Assembly: GCF_019844075.1 (NCBI RefSeq)
Contig: NZ_CP081964.1
Location: 1,612,001 to 1,676,000, forward strand
From: Curtobacterium sp. TC1
GTDB lineage: Bacteria; Actinomycetota; Actinomycetes; Actinomycetales; Microbacteriaceae
Direction of reading: 5' to 3'
Length of the DNA: 64,000 nucleotides
This document shows positions 1-6,720 of the stretch, one piece after another; the first letter of the stretch is position 1; every line of letters begins with the position of its first letter. The notes under the pieces were generated by a model. That model saw nothing but the letters and a program-made list of their open reading frames with translations, did no database searches and was not told the origin of the DNA. The position numbers were made by a program, and so were the translations under genes.

Positions 1-213
1 ACCGACGTCGACTGGTTCTACGTCAGCCCGGCCGCCGGCTACGGCAGCTACAACCCGGGTGAGCGCCGCGGCACGTACCGCACGACCGACGAGGTCCTGC
101 TCGCCGACGCCGAGGGCAACTCGGACATCTCCGGTGACGACTTCGGTCTGGCCTTCGTCGACGAGATCGCGAACCCGGCACACCACCAGACGCGCTTCGG
201 CGTCGCCTACTGA
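1..213 (+). CDS. NAD(P)H-binding oxidoreductase, C-terminal part only (cut by window start)
   Basis: An open frame enters from the window edge and ends at TGA 211-213, giving 70 residues. The pieces DWFYVSPAAGY, YRTTDEVLL, DISGDDFGLAFVDEIANP and a final FGVAY fit the C-terminal third of atypical SDR / NmrA-like NAD(P)H-binding proteins (YwnB-type, usually about 210 residues). In those proteins this part packs against the Rossmann fold and helps form the substrate pocket. The nucleotide-binding N-terminus lies outside the window, so cofactor and substrate cannot be judged. It is transcribed convergently towards the MFS gene at 443-1765. Confidence 0.75.
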   Translation, partial: TDVDWFYVSPAAGYGSYNPGERRGTYRTTDEVLLADAEGNSDISGDDFGLAFVDEIANPAHHQTRFGVAY

Positions 214-225
214 GGCAACCGCTCG

Positions 226-255
226 CGGGACGGGACGGGACGGGACGGGACGGGA
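226..255. repeat. CGGGA pentanucleotide tandem repeat, six copies
   Basis: Six exact head-to-tail CGGGA units occupy 226-255, thirteen bases after the stop of the preceding gene. A five-base unit in a non-coding gap can change copy number by slippage. Confidence 0.9.
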
Positions 256-299
256 CGCGCGTGGCGGGGTCGCCCCGAGCCTCCCTCCCGCCCGTCCCG
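251..299. terminator. Hairpin between convergent genes
   Basis: CGGGACG (251-257) pairs with CGTCCCG (293-299), and CGGGG (265-269) pairs with CCCCG (273-277) inside it. No U-run follows on either strand. Its place between the stops at 213 (+) and 443 (-) suits a bidirectional terminator, but the evidence is structural only. Confidence 0.35.
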
Positions 300-343
300 G
301 ACCGCGTCCGCGCCCCGTCGCGGGCATTGCGCCCCTGTGAGTC

Positions 344-402
344 GGGGCGCGACGCCCGCAACGGGGCGCGACGCGTCCGCGCGCAACCCTCGGGGCGCGA
401 CG
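344..402. repeat. GGGGCGCGACG repeated three times in a gap
   Basis: The 11-mer GGGGCGCGACG occurs at 344-354, 363-373 and 392-402. The last two copies extend to GGGGCGCGACGCGTC. Together with the CGGGA array this makes the whole 214-442 gap repetitive; I see no gene in it. Confidence 0.7.
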
Positions 403-442
403 CGTCGGCGCGCAGCGCCTCGGGCTGCGCCCACCCCTCCGC

Positions 443-1765
443 TCAGTGCGCGACGATCGCCGGCAGCGGCACGTGGTGGCGCATGCGCACCGCCACGTGC
501 AGGCCTCCGCGGCGGGCGAGGACGAGCGCGATCACGGCGGCGGCCGCCGCGGGCACCCCACCGGCGACCATCATCCCGACGTGCGCCCCGAAGTGGTCGA
601 CGACCTGGCCCATGAGCGGCCCGCCGATCGCCTGACCACCGAGCAGCACGAGCACGTAGAGCGACATCACCCGGCCGCGGATCGCCACGTTCGAGGACAG
701 CTGCACGAGCGAGTTCGACGCGGTCTGGAACAGCAGCTGCGACATCCCGACGGCGACGAGCGCCACGGTGAACGGCGCGATCACGGGGATGGACCCGGAG
801 ACCACGAGCAGCACCCCGGTCCAGAAGACCCCGCCCACGATGGTCCGGAGCCGCACGACCGCCCGCCGCGTGGAGAGCAGGGCGCCGACGAGTGCGCCGA
901 TCGCCACGGCGGAGTTGAACACGCCGTACCCGGCGGCGCCGACGTCGTACACCTGGGACGCGAAGGCCGACAGCAGCACGGGCATCGTCAGTGCGAACAC
1001 CGAGAAGAACGCGACGAGGATCACCGGCACGATGATCGTCGGCTTGTTCACGGCGTAGCGGAGCCCCTCGATCAGCTGCCCCTTGCCGCGGGGTGCCGGG
1101 GGCGTCCGGTGCAGCTCCGAGACCTTCAGGAACCCGAGCGTCACGACGACGGCGACGCAGGCGATCGCGTTCACGCCGAACGACCACCCCGCCCCGACGG
1201 CGACGAGCAGTGCGCCGGACAGCGCCGGTCCGATCATGCCGCCCAGCTGGAACACCGACGAGTTCACGCTGATCGCGTTGCGGAGGTGCTGGTGCCCGAC
1301 GATCTCGGTGACGAACACCTGCCGGGCTGGGTTGTCGATCACGGTGACCATGCCGACCAGGAACGCGATCACCCAGATGTGCCAGGCCTCGACGACCCCG
1401 GCCAGCGTCAGCACGGCGAGCAGCGCGGACAGCACCGCGAAGGCGCCCTGCGTGATCATCATCAGCGCGCGCTTCGAGAACCGGTCCACGAGCACCCCGC
1501 CGAGCAGCCCGAACAGCAGCATCGGCGCGAACTGGCAGGCGACGGTGATGCCGACCTGCGCGACCGAGCCGGTCAGCTGCAGGACGAGCCAGTCCTGGGC
1601 GATGCGCTGCATCCACCCGGCGGTCATCGCGACGAGGTTGGTGGCCGTGAACAGCCGGAAGTTCGGCACGGACAGGGCGATGAGGGTGTGCCGCCAGGGC
1701 GGGCGGGTGGCCTGGATCGGGAGTGGTTCGGTGGGCGGGGGGAGGGTCGTCGATGACGCACTCAC
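443..1765 (-). CDS. MFS transporter (MFS_3 / EntS-like exporter family)
   Basis: A 440-residue integral membrane protein of the major facilitator superfamily. Hydrophobic segments run throughout. The cytoplasmic loop after the second segment reads GGVLVDRFSKR, a form of MFS motif A. The family members most like this (MFS_3, which includes enterobactin exporter EntS and macrolide exporters) pump small molecules out using the proton gradient; the substrate is not readable here. The start is GTG at 1765, preceded on the minus strand by GGAGAA about 10 nt upstream. It is divergent from the LysR-type gene at 1912, which is therefore a likely regulator. A charged, Pro-rich 20-residue N-terminus precedes the first membrane segment. 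Confidence 0.88.
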   Translation of the reverse strand: MSASSTTLPPPTEPLPIQATRPPWRHTLIALSVPNFRLFTATNLVAMTAGWMQRIAQDWLVLQLTGSVAQVGITVACQFAPMLLFGLLGGVLVDRFSKRALMMITQGAFAVLSALLAVLTLAGVVEAWHIWVIAFLVGMVTVIDNPARQVFVTEIVGHQHLRNAISVNSSVFQLGGMIGPALSGALLVAVGAGWSFGVNAIACVAVVVTLGFLKVSELHRTPPAPRGKGQLIEGLRYAVNKPTIIVPVILVAFFSVFALTMPVLLSAFASQVYDVGAAGYGVFNSAVAIGALVGALLSTRRAVVRLRTIVGGVFWTGVLLVVSGSIPVIAPFTVALVAVGMSQLLFQTASNSLVQLSSNVAIRGRVMSLYVLVLLGGQAIGGPLMGQVVDHFGAHVGMMVAGGVPAAAAAVIALVLARRGGLHVAVRMRHHVPLPAIVAH

Positions 1766-1830
1766 GGTGAGGGGTTCTCCGGACGTCGTTGCGGATCTGG
1801 TACCCCAACGAAACTACGTGACCGAGGGCC

Positions 1831-1875
1831 ATTCGACACCCCTATGGTGGCTATCAATCCATTGCGATGTCGAAT
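1831..1875. promoter_or_regulatory. Candidate LysR operator in the MFS/LysR divergent gap
   Basis: ATTCGACA (1831-1838) and TGTCGAAT (1868-1875) are a perfect 8-bp inverted repeat 29 bp apart. Between them lies CAAT-CC-ATTG (1855-1864) and an ATC-N10-GAT pair, the sort of dyad LysR proteins bind. The site sits just upstream of the chosen lysR start (1912) and would overlap the coding region if the ATG at 1867 were used, another reason to prefer 1912. Inference from pattern only. Confidence 0.45.
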
Positions 1876-1911
1876 GACCGCGCGAACGCCCGCGAACGAA
1901 CGAGGTGCCCC

Positions 1912-2769
1912 GTGCTCGATCCGGTCCTGCTGCAGACCTTCCTCGCCGTCGCCGAGACGCAGAGCTTCACGCAGGCCGGAGCCCGCCTCGGCATCAGTCA
2001 GCCCACCGTGTCCCAGCACGTCCGGCGGCTCGAGACCGCGGTGTCCCGCACCCTCGTCGCACGCGACACCCGTGGCGTCACCCTCACCGACAACGGCGAC
2101 GCGATGGCCGGCTTCGCCCGGACGATCCTCGCCGCGCACGCCACCGCGGACGCGTACTTCTCGGGGTCGGCGACCCGCGGGCGGCTCCGGTTCGGCGCGG
2201 CCGACGACCTGGCGATCACGCAGTTGCCGCGCATCCTCCGCGACTTCCGGCGGCTGCACCCGCAGGTGAACCTCGAGCTGACGGTCAACCAGTCGTCGCC
2301 GCTGCTGCGCCGGGTGCACGCCGGCCAGCTCGACCTGGTGTTCATCAAGCAGACCGCGGGGGAGTCCGCCGAGGGCACCCGCGTCGCGACCGACCAGATG
2401 GTGTGGATGGCGCAGGACGGCATCGCGGTCGAACGCGACGAGCCCGTGCCGCTCATCGCGTACCAGGCGCCGAGCATCAGCCGGCAGATGGCGATCGACG
2501 CCCTCGAGGCCGCCGGCCGCACCTGGCGGATCACCTGCAACACCCGCGACGTCAACGGTGTCCTGGCCGCGGTGCGGGCGGGGATCGGCGTGGCGGTGTT
2601 CCCGCACTCGCTCATCCCGGCGGACCTCGTGAAGGTGTCGCAGCGGTTGGGGCTGCCGGACCTGCCGGCGGTCGACTACGTCCTCATCGCCAACCCGACG
2701 GTGCAGCGCGAGCCGATCGACGCCCTGACGAACGCGATCCTGTCCCGCGGGGTCGTCCGCGCGGTCTGA
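1912..2769 (+). CDS. LysR-family transcriptional regulator
   Basis: 285 residues from GTG 1912. The N-terminal winged helix-turn-helix is clear (LLQTFLAVAETQSFTQAGARLGISQPTVSQH, continuing through the wing), followed by a two-lobed effector-binding domain from about residue 75. I prefer GTG 1912 over the upstream in-frame ATG 1867 because it puts the usual DPxLLxTFLAV start at the N-terminus, has a CGAGG ribosome site at 1901-1905, and leaves the dyad in the divergent gap uncovered. By its position it probably controls the divergent MFS exporter and itself. The inducer is unknown. Confidence 0.9.
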   Translation: MLDPVLLQTFLAVAETQSFTQAGARLGISQPTVSQHVRRLETAVSRTLVARDTRGVTLTDNGDAMAGFARTILAAHATADAYFSGSATRGRLRFGAADDLAITQLPRILRDFRRLHPQVNLELTVNQSSPLLRRVHAGQLDLVFIKQTAGESAEGTRVATDQMVWMAQDGIAVERDEPVPLIAYQAPSISRQMAIDALEAAGRTWRITCNTRDVNGVLAAVRAGIGVAVFPHSLIPADLVKVSQRLGLPDLPAVDYVLIANPTVQREPIDALTNAILSRGVVRAV

Positions 2770-2798
2770 CCGCGACCGGCGTGCAGCGGACGCGCGGG

Positions 2799-3947
2799 CT
2801 ACGGCGCGAGGGTCGGAGTCGTCCCGGTGCCGGTCAGGTCGGGCAGCGTCACACCGGCGAGCGGCAGCAGCGCCGAGGCGACGGCCCACAGCAGCACGAG
2901 TGTGCCGACGCCACCGAACACGGCGCCGAGCAGCGCGACCGGCCGCTGCCACGTCGCCGCCCGGTCGCGCAGCGTCACGAGCGACACCACCAGCGCGAGG
3001 AGTCCGAGCACGACACCGACACCGTGGACGGTCGCCGGCGCGGTGAACCACCACGCCGCGAGTCCGAGCGTCGCGATGCCGGCCACGGCGCCCAGCACCG
3101 CTCCGGGCGTCGCACCGAGTGCACGGCGCGGCTCCGGCTGGGCGGCTGCGGCCACGGGCTGGTCGAGCAGTTCGGTCGGGAGGCCCGGCTCGGCCCCGAC
3201 GGACGCACTCGCCTCGGCACGGGGTGCGGTCACGGGCACGACCGGGTCCGGCGCCATCGGTGCGGTCGACGAGGCGGTCGGCGCCGACGGCGCCTGCAGG
3301 ACCGCGTCGAAGGACCGCACGTGGGCGGACGCCGGCGTCGGTGCCGGTGTCACGGTGGCGGCGGCCTGCTGGTGGGCGAAGCGGCGGGGCGTGCGGAAGC
3401 CGATCGGGCCGACGGGTTCGGGCTCGGTGCCCTCGACGACGACGTGCTCCAGGCCGGGCACCGAGAACCGGGGCTGGCCGGCGGTGGGAACGGGCGACGG
3501 CGCGGGAGCCGGTGCGGTGCGGGGAGCGGCGTCGATCGTCGAGACCGGGGCGGGGGCGGAGGCCACGGCGGCGGTGTCGAACGGCACGGTGTGCACGGAC
3601 GGCGAGGTCGGCGCCGGCGGCAGGAGGTCCTGCTGCGGCGGGTAGTCGGGGACCGCGACGTCGTCCTCGACGAGGCTCGCGATCGACGCGGGCTCCGGCG
3701 TCGGCACGGCCGTCGGGGCGAGCGTGGCCGTCGGCTGCGGGCCGGAGCCGACCACGGCGGTGGGTGCCGGCGCACCGTGGGCGGTGCGTGACGTGGCGGG
3801 GGTGTGACGAGCCTCCTGGCCGGTGCTCGCTGCGGCGTCGGGGGCGAGCCGCTCGACGGCCACGGCCGGTTCGACGACCGGTGCGGTCACCCAGGACGGG
3901 ACGGGACGGCGCGGCCGTTCCGAATCCTGCATGCGATGCGACGCCAC
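2799..3947 (-). CDS. Pro/Ala/Thr-rich protein with C-terminal membrane segments, unknown function
   Basis: 382 residues. The first roughly 275 are low-complexity, rich in Pro, Ala, Thr and Val with scattered acidic residues, and look unstructured. The last 100 hold about three hydrophobic helices separated by a short charged loop (TLRDRAATWQRPVA), resembling the small DUF4190-type membrane modules of actinobacteria. The start is GTG at 3947 with GAAGGGAA just upstream on the minus strand. No catalytic motif is visible. It could anchor a disordered cytoplasmic arm at the membrane, but no function can be assigned. It lies in its own transcription unit between a LysR gene (convergent) and the F420-reductase-like gene upstream on the same strand. 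Confidence 0.7.
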   Translation of the reverse strand: MASHRMQDSERPRRPVPSWVTAPVVEPAVAVERLAPDAAASTGQEARHTPATSRTAHGAPAPTAVVGSGPQPTATLAPTAVPTPEPASIASLVEDDVAVPDYPPQQDLLPPAPTSPSVHTVPFDTAAVASAPAPVSTIDAAPRTAPAPAPSPVPTAGQPRFSVPGLEHVVVEGTEPEPVGPIGFRTPRRFAHQQAAATVTPAPTPASAHVRSFDAVLQAPSAPTASSTAPMAPDPVVPVTAPRAEASASVGAEPGLPTELLDQPVAAAAQPEPRRALGATPGAVLGAVAGIATLGLAAWWFTAPATVHGVGVVLGLLALVVSLVTLRDRAATWQRPVALLGAVFGGVGTLVLLWAVASALLPLAGVTLPDLTGTGTTPTLAP

Positions 3948-4024
3948 TACGGTGTTCCCTTCGTCGACTGATCCATCGTCAGTTCTAGCGGCAACGGTCG
4001 CGGATGTCGCAGCCCCAGTTCCGG

Positions 4025-4058
4025 GGTCGCCGGTCCGTTCGGGGCATGACCGGCGACC
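4025..4058 (-). terminator. Strong hairpin downstream of the F420-reductase-like gene
   Basis: GGTCGCCGGTC (4025-4035) and GACCGGCGACC (4048-4058) form a perfect 11-bp stem with a 12-nt loop, 24 nt past the stop of the minus-strand gene ending at 4083. There is no U-tract, as is common for GC-rich actinobacterial terminators. Confidence 0.55.
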
Positions 4059-4082
4059 GGGCGGGGCCGAGACGCAGAGGCG

Positions 4083-4718
4083 TCAGCGGGTCGCTGCCTG
4101 CAGGGCTTCGCGCAGCTGGTCGGCGGTCAGGCGCGGGCCGTAGCCGGGGGTGTCCCGCTGGATGCGCCAGCCCTCGGCGAGGGGTCCGGCGTCGACGACG
4201 TCGAAGCCGAACTGGTCGATGAGGTCCGTGGTGACCTGCTTCGCCTCGGCGTCGTCGCCCGCGACCACGAGGGCGCGGCGGTCCGGGGTGCCGGCCGGGG
4301 TGGCGTGGCCGGTGAGGTCCGCGGCGCCGATGTGGTTGAAGGCCTTGACGACCCGCGCGCCGGGCAGGTGGTCCTGCAGCAGCTCGGCGGTCGTCGTCGA
4401 CCCGTCGTCGAGCGCGGCGATGTGGCCGTCGCGCTCCCAGTAGTAGTTGTTCGTGTCGATGACGACCTTGCCGACGAGCGGTTCCGCCGGGATCGTGTCG
4501 ATCGCGGCGAGCGGCACGGTGACGACGACGACTTCGCCCGCGGCGGCGGCTTCGTCACGGGTGGCCGCACGGGCCTGGTCGCCGAGCTCGGTCACCAGGT
4601 CGGTCAGGGTCTCGGGGCCGCGGGAGTTCGCGATCACCACCTGGTGGCCGTGCTGCACCGCGAGTCGTGCGAGTTGGGATCCGATGTTGCCTGCGCCGAT
4701 GATGCCGATCGTTGTCAT
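4083..4718 (-). CDS. NAD(P)-binding F420-reductase-like oxidoreductase
   Basis: 211 residues from ATG 4718. The N-terminus MTTIGIIGAGNIGSQLA is a dinucleotide-binding GxGxxG Rossmann motif, followed by IANSRGPETL, where NADP-type proteins contact the ribose phosphate. VVIDTNNYYWERDG and VVKAFNHIGAADL are characteristic of the F420_oxidored / NADPH-dependent F420 reductase family. Many bacterial members have lost F420 use and act as general NADP-dependent reductases, so cofactor and substrate are open. An in-frame ATG at 4727 is an alternative start; the longer frame reaching 4796 would overlap the divergent gene at 4795 and is less likely. Confidence 0.8.
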   Translation of the reverse strand: MTTIGIIGAGNIGSQLARLAVQHGHQVVIANSRGPETLTDLVTELGDQARAATRDEAAAAGEVVVVTVPLAAIDTIPAEPLVGKVVIDTNNYYWERDGHIAALDDGSTTTAELLQDHLPGARVVKAFNHIGAADLTGHATPAGTPDRRALVVAGDDAEAKQVTTDLIDQFGFDVVDAGPLAEGWRIQRDTPGYGPRLTADQLREALQAATR

Positions 4719-4794
4719 GGTGTCCATCCAACGCTCGGCGGCCACGAGCATTCCCCGTGGAGCGCGTGCGCCCCGGGCGGAGCATGATGGCGGC

Positions 4795-5091
4795 ATGGAC
4801 CACGAGTTCCGCGACGAGACCGACCAGGACCGCTACGCCATGTACGTCGGCGGTGAGCTCGTGAGCGTGCTCGACTACCGCGAGAACGGCGACGCGATCG
4901 CGTTCCCGCACACGTACACGGTGCCGAAGCACCGCGGGCACGGCTACGCGGCCGAGCTCGTCGAGTACGCCGTCGCGGACGTCGAGTCGAACTCGACGAA
5001 GCGGGTCGTGCCGATGTGCTGGTTCGTCGGCAAGTGGTTCGACGAGCACCCCGAGAAGTCAGACCTGCTCATCCGCAGTGCCGCGGACTGA
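4795..5091 (+). CDS. Small GNAT-like N-acetyltransferase (YjdJ type)
   Basis: 98 residues. The fold of the short COG2388 acetyltransferases is recognisable: YVGGELVSVLDYRENGDAIAF as the first strands, then VPKHRGHGYAAELVEY, matching the acetyl-CoA pyrophosphate loop (R/Q-x-x-G-x-G/A), and VPMCWFVGKWFDEHPE at the C-terminus. At about half the length of ordinary GNATs it is normal for this subgroup. The acceptor is unknown. It starts at ATG 4795 with a CATGAT hexamer exactly 6 nt upstream and no good Shine-Dalgarno, so it may be leaderless. The VOC gene follows 22 nt downstream. Confidence 0.8.
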   Translation: MDHEFRDETDQDRYAMYVGGELVSVLDYRENGDAIAFPHTYTVPKHRGHGYAAELVEYAVADVESNSTKRVVPMCWFVGKWFDEHPEKSDLLIRSAAD

Positions 5092-5113
5092 GCCGACGCG
5101 AGAAGAGGGCCAC

Positions 5114-5575
5114 ATGCCCACCATCACCCCGTTCCTCTGGTACGACGACCAGGCCGAGCAGGCCGCCCGGTACTACGTCGACCTGTTCCCCGGCAGCTCG
5201 ATCGACAGCGTGGCGAAGACCCCGGACGGCGCGACGCTGGTCGTCGAGTTCACGTTGCTCGGGCAGCCGTACCGGGCGATGAACGGCGGCCCGGGACACC
5301 CGCACACCGACGCCGTCTCGTTCCAGGTCGACGTGGACACGCAGGACGAACTCGACCGCATCTGGGACGCCCTGCTCGCCGACGGCGGAACGCCGAGCAT
5401 GTGCGGCTGGTTGTTCGACCGTTGGGGTGTCGCCTGGCAGGTGACGCCGTCGAAGATGGGCGAGCTGATGACCGGGTCGGGCGACCCCGAGGCGAACGCC
5501 CGTGTCTTCCAGGCGATGACGACGATGCAGAAGCTCGACATCCCCGCACTCCGGGCCGCAGCCGCCGGCCACTGA
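5114..5575 (+). CDS. VOC-superfamily protein (PhnB / 3-demethylubiquinone methyltransferase-like fold)
   Basis: 153 residues from ATG 5114, chosen because AGAAGAGGG sits just upstream. The order of elements (PFLWYDDQAEQAARYYVDLF, DGATLVVEFTLLGQPYRAMNGGP, VSFQVDVDTQDELDRIWDAL, WLFDRWGVAWQVTP, QAMTTMQKLDIPALRAA) is that of PF06983-type proteins. These have a glyoxalase/bleomycin-resistance fold and are often misnamed ubiquinone methyltransferases. No methyltransferase motif is present. The function is probably metal-dependent or small-molecule binding, not determined. The C-terminal KLDIPAL helix is typical and complete. Confidence 0.85.
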   Translation: MPTITPFLWYDDQAEQAARYYVDLFPGSSIDSVAKTPDGATLVVEFTLLGQPYRAMNGGPGHPHTDAVSFQVDVDTQDELDRIWDALLADGGTPSMCGWLFDRWGVAWQVTPSKMGELMTGSGDPEANARVFQAMTTMQKLDIPALRAAAAGH

Positions 5576-5657
5576 GTCAGAACCTCGCGTACCGCCCGGT
5601 ATGGTGTCGGCACGGAAGACCGCCGGCCGGCGCCGGCACCGACAGGCTGGAGCCACG

Positions 5658-6128
5658 ATGGACCACCCGAGCTCCCAGATCCGGAACAGCGAGATCGGCC
5701 GGGCCTACACCGAACTCGCCCGGATCACCCGGCGCGCGAGCATCCGCGCCCGCGGGGCCGACGACGCATTGAGCGTCGTCGACCAGTCCCTCGTCGACTT
5801 CGTGGTGCAGCACCCCGGCTGCATGGCCATCGACATCGCCCGGTACCTGCGCCTGAACCGCTCGACGATCTCCCGCCAGCTCTCCGGGCTCCTCGCCACG
5901 GGCCTGATCCGGACGACCGACGGCGGCACCGGCAACGCGAAGCCCCTGGAGGCGACGGACGCCGGCCGCACCGCGCTCGAACGCTCCGTGCAACTGCACC
6001 GCGACGCGCTGGAGGAGCGGCTCGCCGGCTGGTCCGACGACGACATCGCCCTGCTCGCCGGCCTGCTGGAACGGCTCGGCGCCTCGGACGAGGCCGGGCT
6101 GCCGACGCCCGGGCGCGCGTCGACGTGA
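5658..6128 (+). CDS. MarR-family transcriptional regulator
   Basis: 156 residues from ATG 5658 with CTGGAG upstream. A helical dimerisation arm is followed by the winged helix: MAIDIARYLRLNRSTISRQL as the helix-turn-helix and GLIRTTDGGTGNAKPLEATD as the wing, then a C-terminal helix. This is the MarR arrangement and length. The target is unknown; it overlaps the next gene by 4 nt, so the two are co-transcribed. A TATGGT hexamer at 5599-5604 may be its -10 element. Confidence 0.85.
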   Translation: MDHPSSQIRNSEIGRAYTELARITRRASIRARGADDALSVVDQSLVDFVVQHPGCMAIDIARYLRLNRSTISRQLSGLLATGLIRTTDGGTGNAKPLEATDAGRTALERSVQLHRDALEERLAGWSDDDIALLAGLLERLGASDEAGLPTPGRAST

Positions 6129-6634
6129 CGACCTCGTTCGTCCTGCTCTCCGACACGCACCTGCCGAAGCGGGCGAAGGACCTACCGGCGGCGCTCTGGT
6201 CCGACGTCGACGCCGCCGACCTCGTGGTGCACGCGGGGGACTGGGTCGACCTCGCCACCCTCGATGCCGTGCAGGCCCGATCGCGCCGGTTCGAGGGGGT
6301 GCGCGGCAACAACGACGGCCCCGAGTTCGATGACCGGCTCCCGCTCGTCGCACGCTTCGCCGTCGAGGACCTGCGCTTCGCCCTGGTGCACGAGACCGGC
6401 GCCGCGACGGGCCGGGAGCGCCGGATGGCCGCCGAGTACCCGGACGTCGACGTGCTCGTCTTCGGGCACTCGCACATCCCGTGGGACACCGTCGCGCCGT
6501 CCGGACTGCGGCTGCTCAACCCCGGGTCGCCCACCGATCGTCGCCGGCAGCCGGACTTCACGTGGATGCGCGGGACGGTGACCGGCGCGGACCTGACCGT
6601 CGAACTGGTGCGGCTGCCGCCGCCCGCGCGCTGA
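6125..6634 (+). CDS. YfcE/MJ0936-type metallophosphoesterase
   Basis: 169 residues starting at GTG 6125, which overlaps the stop of the MarR gene (GTGA). Metal ligands of the calcineurin-like phosphoesterase fold are all present: LLSDTH near the start, VVHAGDW, VRGNND, and VFGHSHIPW towards the end, with LNPGSPTDRR as the conserved C-terminal loop. Family members are manganese-dependent phosphodiesterases acting on small phosphodiesters such as bis-pNPP in vitro; the physiological substrate is usually unknown. The overlap with marR suggests the regulator controls it. Confidence 0.88.
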   Translation: MTTSFVLLSDTHLPKRAKDLPAALWSDVDAADLVVHAGDWVDLATLDAVQARSRRFEGVRGNNDGPEFDDRLPLVARFAVEDLRFALVHETGAATGRERRMAAEYPDVDVLVFGHSHIPWDTVAPSGLRLLNPGSPTDRRRQPDFTWMRGTVTGADLTVELVRLPPPAR

Positions 6635-6647
6635 CGGACCCGCGGTG

Positions 6648-6720
6648 CCGAGACTCGGGCCAGGCCACAGTTCTCGGGCCCGGGGCCGCGAGAAGTGTCG
6701 CTCACGCCGAGACTCGGGCC
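6648..6720. repeat. Interspersed palindromic repeat, family B, copy 1
   Basis: CCGAGACTCGGGCC occurs at 6648-6661 and 6707-6720. Between them CACAGTTCTCG (6666-6676) faces CGAGAAGTGTCG (6689-6700) as an imperfect inverted pair. The same words in the same order recur at 32633-32706. The element lies between convergent gene ends, and its right-hand word runs into the coding region: the tenA stop is at 6702-6704, so the repeat encodes the last residues of that protein. Confidence 0.8.

Noticed and set aside
207..1832. 541-codon frame overlapping the MFS gene on the same strand
   Set aside because: Translation is Arg-rich with no membrane segments; it is the shifted frame of the transporter.
1867..1911. 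Upstream ATG for the LysR gene
   Set aside because: Would add 15 residues not seen in LysR proteins and cover the operator-like dyad; GTG 1912 has the ribosome site.
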